This document shows, piece by piece, positions 1-4,359 of a DNA stretch of 5,432 nt (position 1 is its first letter; the number at the start of each line of letters is the position of its first letter). The stretch lies in the NCBI GenBank assembly GCA_030424825.1, contig JAUHWE010000363.1, forward strand, positions 1-5,432. The letters run 5' to 3'. The notes beneath the pieces were generated by a model, which ran no database searches, was not told where the DNA came from, and was given only the letters and a program-made list of their open reading frames with translations. Source of the DNA: Verrucomicrobiia bacterium. Lineage in GTDB: Bacteria; Verrucomicrobiota; Verrucomicrobiia; Opitutales; Opitutaceae. The position numbers and the translations under genes were made by a program.

Positions 1-1
1 C

Positions 2-745
2 TACACCAATACGATCAAGCGACCGATCTATGGAGACGTTGTCCCCTTCCGTCGGGTCAACTTGGAGGATCGCCAAATTGATGAAGGGAATCCCGGGTTG
101 GATCCGACTTTGTATACCAATATCGATATGTCGGTAGATTTTAGAGTGGGGGATCAAGGAATGCTCTCACTGGAGCTTTTTGACCGAAAACTCGATGACT
201 ACATTTTCAGCAACCAATCGATCGTTTCCGGTGGGATTTATGACGGTTTCGAGCTCGATCGACAAGAGAATAGCTCGAGCGCCCAAATGCGAGGTGTATC
301 CATGACTTGGAACCATCCGTTGCGTTTGCCCTTGTTGAACGAGGGCCTCTCCATAAACGCTAATTTCATAAAGCAGGAATCCGAATTGGAGTATCCTGAT
401 AGACCGGGTGAAGTGTTGGCGTTGCCACGCTTGTCTGACAACGAAATGAATCTCGCCTTTACCTACAATAAAGAAAAGCTGTTCGCGCAGGTTAAGATTG
501 GAGCGGAAGACGACCAAGTGTACCAAGTGGCGAGCAATGCGGAGAATGATCGATACTTTTCACCGAGAGGCAGGGTGGACTTGGCTTTGAGCTATAAGCT
601 GCAAAAGAAGTCCCGCGTCTACGTGGAGTGGGACAACATCACGAACGAGCCTTACTTGGAGATCTATGAGGGGGATCCCTTGCACTCCACCTACCACCGG
701 TTGCGTCCTTGGAGTGTGACGACTGGGCTGAAGTTCGAGTTGTAG
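2..745 (+). CDS. TonB-dependent outer-membrane receptor, C-terminal part (5' end outside window)
   Basis: The reading frame is open from base 2, and 247 residues are visible before a TAG stop at 743-745. The apparent start at position 62 is a TTG inside the gene, so the true N terminus (signal peptide, TonB box, plug domain) lies upstream of the window. What is visible looks like the last third of a 22-strand beta-barrel. A GNPGLDPTLYTNID segment near visible residue 30 matches the 'GNP.L.P....N.D' signature of TonB-dependent receptors. It is followed by alternating amphipathic strands (LSLELFDRKLDDYIF, LSINANFIKQESELEY, RVYVEWDNITNEPYLE) and a closing strand ending LRPWSVTTGLKFEL. Such receptors import chelated iron, vitamin B12 or oligosaccharides across the outer membrane using TonB energy. 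The substrate cannot be told from this part. The barrel terminus ends in Leu rather than the more usual Phe. Confidence 0.88.
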   Translation, partial: YTNTIKRPIYGDVVPFRRVNLEDRQIDEGNPGLDPTLYTNIDMSVDFRVGDQGMLSLELFDRKLDDYIFSNQSIVSGGIYDGFELDRQENSSSAQMRGVSMTWNHPLRLPLLNEGLSINANFIKQESELEYPDRPGEVLALPRLSDNEMNLAFTYNKEKLFAQVKIGAEDDQVYQVASNAENDRYFSPRGRVDLALSYKLQKKSRVYVEWDNITNEPYLEIYEGDPLHSTYHRLRPWSVTTGLKFEL

Positions 746-763
746 GAAGGGCGCCCCTGTCCC

Positions 764-787
764 GTAGGAGCGGCTTTATGTCGCGAT
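764..787 (+). repeat. REP-like palindrome, family C, forward copy
   Basis: The unit starts with GTAG, then GAG, then a short hairpin (GCGGC, loop TTTAT, GTCGC with one G-T pair) followed by GAT. It begins 18 bases after the receptor stop codon. The layout, a GTAG foot beside an imperfect hairpin, is that of bacterial REP elements mobilised by RAYT (TnpA-REP) transposases. The membership of this family is my inference from shape; I cannot count genomic copies. Confidence 0.6.
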
Positions 788-801
788 TTTATTGGGCTGG
801 G

Positions 802-824
802 GATTGCGGTGTAAAACCTCTCCT
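802..824 (-). repeat. Diverged REP-like palindrome, family C, inverted copy
   Basis: Read on the minus strand this begins TAGGAG and aligns without gaps to the forward unit at 764-787, sharing about two thirds of its positions. The two stem arms have changed partly in concert (GGT facing ACC), so a small hairpin is kept. Together with 764-787 it forms a head-to-head inverted pair separated by 14 bases, the arrangement called a BIME in enterobacteria. It is diverged, so the assignment is tentative. Confidence 0.4.
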
Positions 825-831
825 AGGATTG

Positions 832-864
832 GGTTACGCGGCGTAGCGTGAGCGCTAACCCTAT
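832..864 (-). repeat. REP-like palindrome, family A, inverted copy between receptor and methyltransferase genes
   Basis: The reverse complement of this stretch matches 1708-1740 at 29 of 33 positions, with the first 17 bases (832-848) identical to the complement of 1724-1740. The similarity covers the palindrome and a shared GGTTAC flank. It ends in CTAT, so the GTAG foot is mutated to ATAG. It lies about 40 bases upstream of the methyltransferase start and could affect the 5' leader or the receptor mRNA 3' end. Confidence 0.72.
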
Positions 865-905
865 TTTCAAAAAAAGCCTTCGCCGAATCACTTTGTCTTT
901 TTCCG

Positions 906-1658
906 ATGATCGGATTGGATCGCTCTATGTTTTTCCGAAACTTTGTTTCAATCACGCTAGTCGGCCTCGCTTTCTCGGCGATCCTTTCGGCCCAACGAGA
1001 GCCCATTCCCGATAGCGGGGTCATCTATACCCAAGGTCCCCGCACTCGCGATGGGATCGGAAAATACTACATGGGCCGTGAGATTGCTCAAGTCATGGGC
1101 CATCAGGGCATTTTCTGGCTCGAGCGGGATAACCGCGAAGACGAGGAAGCCCCGAGCAAGGCAATCGCCCTCCTCTACCTAAAACCAAATTCGGTCATCG
1201 CCGACATCGGAGCGGGCTCCGGCTACTACAGCTTTCGCATCGCCAAACAGTACCCCACCTCAAAGGTCATCGCAGTCGATATCCAGCAAGAGATGCTCGA
1301 TTTCGTCAGAAAGAAGGCCGCCGCTGAGAATTTCTCAAACGTTACCCCCCATCTCGGGAGCATCAAAAGTATTCAATTATCACCTGATACCATCGATGCC
1401 GCCCTCTTTGTCGACGCCTACCACGAATTCTCCCATCCCTACGAAATGATGACCTCGATCTTCGATGCACTACGCCCCGGAGGCATTATCTATTTGCTAG
1501 AGTACCGGGCCGAGGATCCCAAGGTACCGATCAAGCCCCTACACAAAATGAGCCAGGCCCAAGCGAAGCGAGAAATGGACTTCATCGGATTCCAATGGGT
1601 TGAAACCAAAAACCAACTACCCTGGCAACACTTGCTTGTATTTAAAAAACCGGACTAG
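906..1658 (+). CDS. Exported class I SAM-dependent methyltransferase
   Basis: This 250-residue protein has a Rossmann-type methyltransferase core. Motif I is VIADIGAGSG (residues 97-106), the acidic residue that binds the SAM ribose is D125 in VIAVDIQ, and a VDAYHEF motif follows at 169-175. A C-terminal block LEYRAEDPKVPIKPLHKM (198-215) and LPWQHLLVF (238-246) is characteristic of a conserved family usually annotated only as 'class I SAM-dependent methyltransferase'; its substrate is unknown to me. The N terminus is a signal peptide (RNFVSITLVGLAFSAILSA, then Q30), which points to export or membrane anchoring, an odd place for a SAM enzyme. Two starts are possible: ATG 906 and ATG 927. The second (MFFRN...) gives a more typical signal peptide, and neither has a clear ribosome-binding site. 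The gene stands alone, with repeats on both sides. Methyltransferase fold is near certain; substrate is not inferable. Confidence 0.9.
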   Translation: MIGLDRSMFFRNFVSITLVGLAFSAILSAQREPIPDSGVIYTQGPRTRDGIGKYYMGREIAQVMGHQGIFWLERDNREDEEAPSKAIALLYLKPNSVIADIGAGSGYYSFRIAKQYPTSKVIAVDIQQEMLDFVRKKAAAENFSNVTPHLGSIKSIQLSPDTIDAALFVDAYHEFSHPYEMMTSIFDALRPGGIIYLLEYRAEDPKVPIKPLHKMSQAQAKREMDFIGFQWVETKNQLPWQHLLVFKKPD

Positions 1659-1669
1659 CAAGACCTCCG

Positions 1670-1685
1670 CAGGGCTAGCGCCCCT
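1670..1685 (+). repeat. Truncated family A repeat head / small hairpin after the methyltransferase gene
   Basis: AGGGCTAGCGC repeats the first part of the family A unit at 1708, with CAGG in place of the GTAGG foot, and then diverges to CCCCT. By itself it folds as GGGC-TAGC-GCCC (1672-1683), a perfect 4-bp stem. It sits 12-27 bases after the stop codon and could be a decayed unit or a weak 3' hairpin. No T-run follows, so I do not call it a terminator. Confidence 0.4.
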
Positions 1686-1707
1686 CTGAACCAAAAGTCT
1701 ATCAAAC

Positions 1708-1734
1708 GTAGGGCTAGCGCTTGCGCTACGCCGC
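1708..1734 (+). repeat. REP-like palindrome, family A, forward copy
   Basis: A GTAG foot is followed by the hairpin GGC-TAGCGC-TT-GCGCTA-C-GCC, which has a bulged C, and then GC. An inverted copy at 1818-1844 matches at 26 of 27 bases, the single difference lying in the loop. A third copy is at 832-864 and a diverged fourth at 2062-2088. Foot plus bulged stem is the standard REP architecture. Confidence 0.82.
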
Positions 1735-1760
1735 GTAACCTAATCACAGTACCGCAAATC

Positions 1761-1787
1761 GTAGGGGCGTCGCTTGCGGCGACCGCG
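1761..1787 (+). repeat. REP-like palindrome, family B, forward copy
   Basis: A GTAG foot is followed by GGGC and then the hairpin GTCGC-TTGCG-GCGAC, with an extra C before CGCG. A perfect inverted copy (27 of 27 bases) lies at 1922-1948. The sequence differs from family A, but the plan is the same: foot, GC-rich stem, TTGCG-like apex and a bulged C on the 3' arm. Confidence 0.82.
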
Positions 1788-1817
1788 GCGTTCGATCAGA
1801 CCATCTCCTTTTGATAT

Positions 1818-1844
1818 GCGGCGTAGCGCGAGCGCTAGCCCTAC
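1818..1844 (-). repeat. REP-like palindrome, family A, inverted copy
   Basis: This is the reverse complement of 1708-1734 with one mismatch at the loop (GCGCG for GCGCA on the plus strand). It ends CCCTAC on the plus strand, which is the complement of the GTAGGG foot. The mismatch leaves the stem intact, consistent with selection or transposase recognition acting on the stem and foot. Confidence 0.82.
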
Positions 1845-1868
1845 GGAAAGGTGGATCCCCACGAATAG

Positions 1869-1894
1869 GTAGGGCAACGACCTCCGGGCGTGCC
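1869..1894 (+). repeat. REP-like palindrome, family D, single copy
   Basis: A GTAG foot is followed by a hairpin with arms GGCA(A)CG and CGTGCC around the loop ACCTCCGGG; the extra A is a bulge. The sequence is unrelated to families A, B and C but follows the same plan. It sits between the inverted A copy and the inverted B copy. Only one copy is present in this window, so family status is an inference from architecture. Confidence 0.55.
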
Positions 1895-1921
1895 GTGTTT
1901 ATTAGACCAATCCACTTGCAA

Positions 1922-1948
1922 CGCGGTCGCCGCAAGCGACGCCCCTAC
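1922..1948 (-). repeat. REP-like palindrome, family B, inverted copy
   Basis: This is the exact reverse complement of 1761-1787 over all 27 bases, ending CCCCTAC on the plus strand. The bases flanking the two copies are not similar, so the 27-base unit itself appears to be the mobile or conserved module. With 134 bases between the copies, the two could pair to form a long stem enclosing the inverted A copy and the D unit. Confidence 0.82.
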
Positions 1949-2017
1949 AATCAGAAGTCCCTATAGTCCTACTTATTGGACACTCTCCAAAACTGCAAGG
2001 GCGATCGTTGATCGACT

Positions 2018-2040
2018 ACGCAACCATCGGTCGCGTCTAC
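2018..2040 (-). repeat. REP-like palindrome, type E, single copy
   Basis: On the minus strand a GTAG foot (2037-2040) leads straight into ACGCGACC-GAT-GGTTGCGT, an 8-bp stem containing one G-T pair. The foot and stem match the architecture of the neighbouring units, though the primary sequence does not. The G-T pair becomes an A-C mismatch on the plus strand, so the better fold is on the strand that carries GTAG at its 5' side. A chance palindrome cannot be excluded. Confidence 0.42.
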
Positions 2041-2061
2041 CAAAAGGTCAGATAACGAAAC

Positions 2062-2088
2062 GCCGCACAGCACGAGCGCTGGCCCTAT
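2062..2088 (-). repeat. Diverged family A palindrome, inverted copy
   Basis: The plus strand shows GCCGCACAGC, then ACGAGCGCTGGCCCTAT. This aligns without gaps to the inverted family A unit at 1818-1844 with about three quarters of the positions identical. The foot has decayed from CTAC to CTAT, as in the copy at 832-864. It looks like an older, eroded copy. Confidence 0.55.
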
Positions 2089-2121
2089 GGAAGAGGTGCC
2101 CTGACGATAGGGGCACTCGGA

Positions 2122-2139
2122 CCTTCGACAAGGCTCAGG
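2122..2139. repeat. CCTTCGACAAGG-type 18-base repeat motif near the 3' end of the LarA-like gene
   Basis: CCTTCGACAAGGCTCAGG closely resembles the CCTTCGACAAGCTCAGG motif that recurs as a dispersed intergenic repeat in many bacterial genomes (recalled, not searched). It contains a small hairpin CCTT-CGAC-AAGG. It lies 22 bases beyond the stop codon of the LarA-like gene, so it is probably in that operon's mRNA 3' end. No T-run follows on either strand. Confidence 0.5.
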
Positions 2140-2160
2140 TTGAAAGATCGCCTGCTAACT

Positions 2161-3483
2161 CTAACGCTTCGTGGGCCAGGTCTGGTTGCCGGAGTCGTCG
2201 AATTCGATGAGGCGGGGGTCGCCGTCGACGATCAGGTCGTCGCGCTTTTCGATTTCCGGGAGGTAGGACGTGGAGACCCAGATCCGTTCGATGTCCTTTG
2301 TATTGGGAATTTGGACGATACGGGCAACCTGGCCGGGTTTGCTCGTCGCATTGGTGCAGGCAATTTCAATCGCTTGACGGTCGGAGGCGGCGATTAAGGG
2401 AATCTTGGCAACGACCGAAGTGCGGGCCGTGAGGGCGTTGGTATAGGTGACGGCGAGGTCTATTTTCTCGACGGCTCTCGCCGTTATGACATCTGCGTTT
2501 CCAAGACCGATCGCGTTTCCTTTTGTAGCTTTTGTCAAATCGCGAATAACGATCTGACCGATCTGGGGAGTATAGTCACGTTGAACATTGGTGGCAGATC
2601 GTCCGGTGACGTTGGAATCCATGCCGGCTCCGCTAATGTCTTTTCCAATGGCATCGACAATGAGGACGTCTATTTCCGAAATTAACATGCGCCCGATTAG
2701 CGTTTTTGAGTAGGCGAGAAGTTCCTTCTCTCGGTCCAGTATCCGATCTCTGGGGATGGCTTCAATCTTGGCGACTTGATTGGAAGCGTTGTCGACGATG
2801 GCGACCCCAAACAGGACGGGGGCCTTTTCGAGGAATATCTTAGCCGTGTCTGGCAGCGCTTGGTGAAAGCGATGAAACCCGAGCTTGTGGGCAGCCGTGG
2901 TCCCGTTATGTTTGCCGAGGCCGATCATCATCATTTTTAAAAGACCACTTTCGTGTTCGGCTGCAAATGCGGTGTGCGGTTTGATTCGGTTGCAGACAAT
3001 GATGCCGTCGGACTCGTAGGCGAGGCGGTCGCAACAAACCGGAGTGTTTCCTTCAATTTCTCCCAGTTCCACTACTTCCATGGAGGAATGGATAGGAGCG
3101 TTCATGGTTGCTTCCGTGATGCCTAAGCTTTCGAGAACGGCTTTCTGTCCTGCAGCAGTGGCCCCGCCATGGCTACCCATGGCGGGAACGATGAAAGGCT
3201 GGGCCCCCCATTCTTTGAGTTGAGCGATGATTGATTGGACAACCGGGACGAAGCCCTTGATCCCTCGGCTGCCTGCGGTAATGGCGATCCGTTTCCCCTT
3301 CAGATCTAAATCGGAGAATTGCTGAAGCTGGGCGCGGGTTTCCGCTTCGATGTCGCTTACGCAATCTGTAGGGAATCGTTGAATCACAGGAACGAGCTCC
3401 GGTAGTCTCACCGGATGCGCGTCAGCGATGGTCGGACAAATGTTTCGTACCGTGAGACTGGTAGTATACGAAAGAGAGCTCAT
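2161..3483 (-). CDS. LarA-like (lactate racemase N-terminal domain) putative nickel-pincer hydroxyacid racemase/epimerase
   Basis: A 440-residue protein, close to the length of lactate racemase LarA. Three blocks recall the LarA N-terminal domain: ITAGSRGIKG (68-77), AMGSHGGATAAGQ (101-113), and NRIKPHTAF...ESGLLKMMMIGLGK (165-191). H105, H170 and K183 lie close in number and order to Lactiplantibacillus LarA H108, H174 and K184, the two catalytic histidines and the lysine that covalently holds the nickel pincer nucleotide (NPN) cofactor. R73 may correspond to LarA R75. This alignment is by eye from memory of LarA. A GKDISGAGMD motif (280-289) opens a distinct C-terminal region. Members usually carry the annotation 'lactate racemase domain-containing' or DUF2088. 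The gene is the third of a leftward cluster, 58 bases after the aldolase. I infer hydroxyacid C2 racemisation or epimerisation; the substrate is unknown. The NPN biosynthesis genes larB, larC and larE are not in the window. The ATG at 3483 has no Shine-Dalgarno sequence. Confidence 0.75.
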   Translation of the reverse strand: MSSLSYTTSLTVRNICPTIADAHPVRLPELVPVIQRFPTDCVSDIEAETRAQLQQFSDLDLKGKRIAITAGSRGIKGFVPVVQSIIAQLKEWGAQPFIVPAMGSHGGATAAGQKAVLESLGITEATMNAPIHSSMEVVELGEIEGNTPVCCDRLAYESDGIIVCNRIKPHTAFAAEHESGLLKMMMIGLGKHNGTTAAHKLGFHRFHQALPDTAKIFLEKAPVLFGVAIVDNASNQVAKIEAIPRDRILDREKELLAYSKTLIGRMLISEIDVLIVDAIGKDISGAGMDSNVTGRSATNVQRDYTPQIGQIVIRDLTKATKGNAIGLGNADVITARAVEKIDLAVTYTNALTARTSVVAKIPLIAASDRQAIEIACTNATSKPGQVARIVQIPNTKDIERIWVSTSYLPEIEKRDDLIVDGDPRLIEFDDSGNQTWPTKR

Positions 3484-3541
3484 TTGTGTTTGGTTTATTA
3501 ATACGGTTTTGAAGTGGCCAAAAGGGGCTGAGGAGGGGTCA

Positions 3542-4315
3542 CTATTTCTGGATGGCTTCCTGGTTTGCGCTTACAAGTTCCTTCATGCCCGAGGCGACCA
3601 TCCCTCCATCGGAACCGACAGCGAGAAATGAGAACCCTCTCGTATAGGAGTTTGGGATATCGGATGGGGCGAACCCCAGTATGCCACTGGCTTTGCCGTG
3701 TCGAGTCGCTGCTTCCACCACTTTGTGGGTGGCGGAGAGGTACTCCAGATGGTCGAACTGACGGGGGATTCCCATGCAGAAGGAAAGGTCCATCGGACCG
3801 ACGAAGAGAACGTCGATCCCATCCACGGCAGCAATGGCGTCCACATTCTCGATCGCCATTGGAGATTCGATCTGGGCGATGATGAGCGTGTTTTCATGGG
3901 CGGATTCCAAGCGTTCCGTAAACTTCGTCCCGTAGTGGGCGCTGCGATTCATGAGGGCGACTCCACGGGTCCCATGAGGTGGGTAGCGAGAAAAAGACAC
4001 CGCAGAGCGGGCTTCTTCGACGGTATTCACATTGGGTACCATCAATCCATGGGCGCCGAGATCTAGGGCCCGTTTAAAATAGTCGGCTTGGATTGAGGGA
4101 ATCCTGACAATGGGCGCGGTGTTCGAGCCTTCCAGAGCCATGAGCTGATGGGTGAGCATCCCCCAGGAACCCGAGCCGTGTTCCATGTCGAGCAAGGCCC
4201 AGTCGAAGCCGGAACGGCCTGCCATTTCGGCGAGAATAGCAGATCCCGTATTGAGGAATGTCCCAAGAAGCTTGTCGCCGTGCAGGGCCCGTTTTCTTAT
4301 CGCGAGTTCATTCAT
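3542..4315 (-). CDS. HpcH/HpaI-family class II aldolase, probably 2-keto-3-deoxy sugar-acid (glucarate-type) aldolase
   Basis: A 257-residue TIM-barrel protein of the length usual for the HpcH/HpaI family (GarL, RhmA/YfaU, HpaI). Family signatures are all present: FDWALLDMEHG (37-47) with H46, the expected general base; VRIP with R71, which binds the keto-acid carboxylate; LGAHGLMVPNV (86-96); RYPPHGTRG (110-118); AQIES with E150; and VGPMDLS with D176. E150 and D176 are the divalent-metal ligands. Each of these residues is offset by one from HpaI numbering (H45, R70, E149, D175). The enzyme retro-aldol cleaves a 2-keto-3-deoxy acid to pyruvate plus an aldehyde. Lying 44 bases after a glucarate dehydratase-like gene, it most likely uses that enzyme's product, giving tartronate semialdehyde as GarL does; a RhmA-like role giving lactaldehyde is the main alternative. 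A GGAA sequence ending eight bases before the ATG is a weak ribosome-binding site. Confidence 0.9.
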   Translation of the reverse strand: MNELAIRKRALHGDKLLGTFLNTGSAILAEMAGRSGFDWALLDMEHGSGSWGMLTHQLMALEGSNTAPIVRIPSIQADYFKRALDLGAHGLMVPNVNTVEEARSAVSFSRYPPHGTRGVALMNRSAHYGTKFTERLESAHENTLIIAQIESPMAIENVDAIAAVDGIDVLFVGPMDLSFCMGIPRQFDHLEYLSATHKVVEAATRHGKASGILGFAPSDIPNSYTRGFSFLAVGSDGGMVASGMKELVSANQEAIQK

Positions 4316-4359
4316 GGGTCAGTTCCGATACGGAAAGGGGTGTTAAAAAAAAAACGATG
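4316..4359 (-). other. Intercistronic gap with a ten-T tract between dehydratase and aldolase genes
   Basis: On the minus strand, five bases after the dehydratase stop, there is an uninterrupted run of ten T (4345-4354 as A on the plus strand). Upstream of it I find only a weak, mostly unpaired CCA-CTCGC-TGG hairpin inside the gene end. It could cause partial transcript release and so lower expression of the aldolase and LarA-like genes relative to the dehydratase. It may equally be a neutral homopolymer. Confidence 0.35.

Larger units (their letters stand above)
1659..2160. other. Gene-free convergent intergenic region filled with GTAG-headed palindromic repeats
   Basis: This gap separates the methyltransferase (stop 1658, plus strand) from the LarA-like gene (stop 2161, minus strand), so both flanking genes run into it. 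I find no convincing gene. The short open frames that cross it are made of repeat sequence. It contains, in order, a truncated family A head, A forward, B forward, A inverted, D forward, B inverted, E inverted, a diverged A inverted, and an 18-base CCTTCGACAAGG-type motif. A 3' to 3' location is where REP/BIME elements accumulate in other bacteria, since insertions there harm neither coding sequence nor promoters. The hairpins may also protect mRNA 3' ends or help termination for both genes, but none is followed by a clear T-run. Confidence 0.8.

Noticed and set aside
167..526. Open frame of 119 codons on the minus strand
   Set aside because: It lies wholly inside the TonB-dependent receptor coding region, in antisense, with no family resemblance.
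1744..1935. Open frame of 63 codons on the minus strand
   Set aside because: It consists of the antisense of repeat units A, B and D, with Arg/Pro-rich low-complexity translation. It is a by-product of GC-rich palindromes.
1708..1948. Repeats considered as a CRISPR array
   Set aside because: Units alternate in orientation and sequence family and the spacers vary from 24 to 77 bases. No direct repeat series exists.
1708..1948. Inverted 27-base units considered as terminal inverted repeats of an insertion sequence or MITE
   Set aside because: The A and B pairs are crossed, not nested, and no target-site duplication is visible at either pair. Each unit is itself a hairpin with a GTAG foot, which fits REP elements better.
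1890..2210. Open frame of 106 codons on the plus strand across the repeat region
   Set aside because: It is built largely from REP-like units and runs into the antisense of the LarA-like gene. Its translation is Arg/Ser/Thr-rich, shows no recognisable domain, and has no ribosome-binding site.
2140..2397. Open frame of 85 codons on the plus strand
   Set aside because: It is antisense to the conserved C-terminal end of the LarA-like gene, whose own frame is clearly protein-like.
3484..3520. AT-rich leader with TATTAAT upstream of the LarA-like gene, considered as an internal promoter
   Set aside because: The best -35 candidate (TTGGCC) is only about 12 bases away, too short a spacer for a standard sigma-70 promoter.
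3513..3543. Imperfect inverted repeat AGTGGCC / GGTCACT between aldolase and LarA-like genes, considered as a terminator
   Set aside because: There is one mismatch in seven pairs, a 17-base loop and no T-run. It overlaps the aldolase stop and would split what looks like an operon.
3698..4066. Open frame of 122 codons on the plus strand
   Set aside because: It is antisense to the HpcH/HpaI aldolase, whose catalytic residues are all intact in the minus frame.
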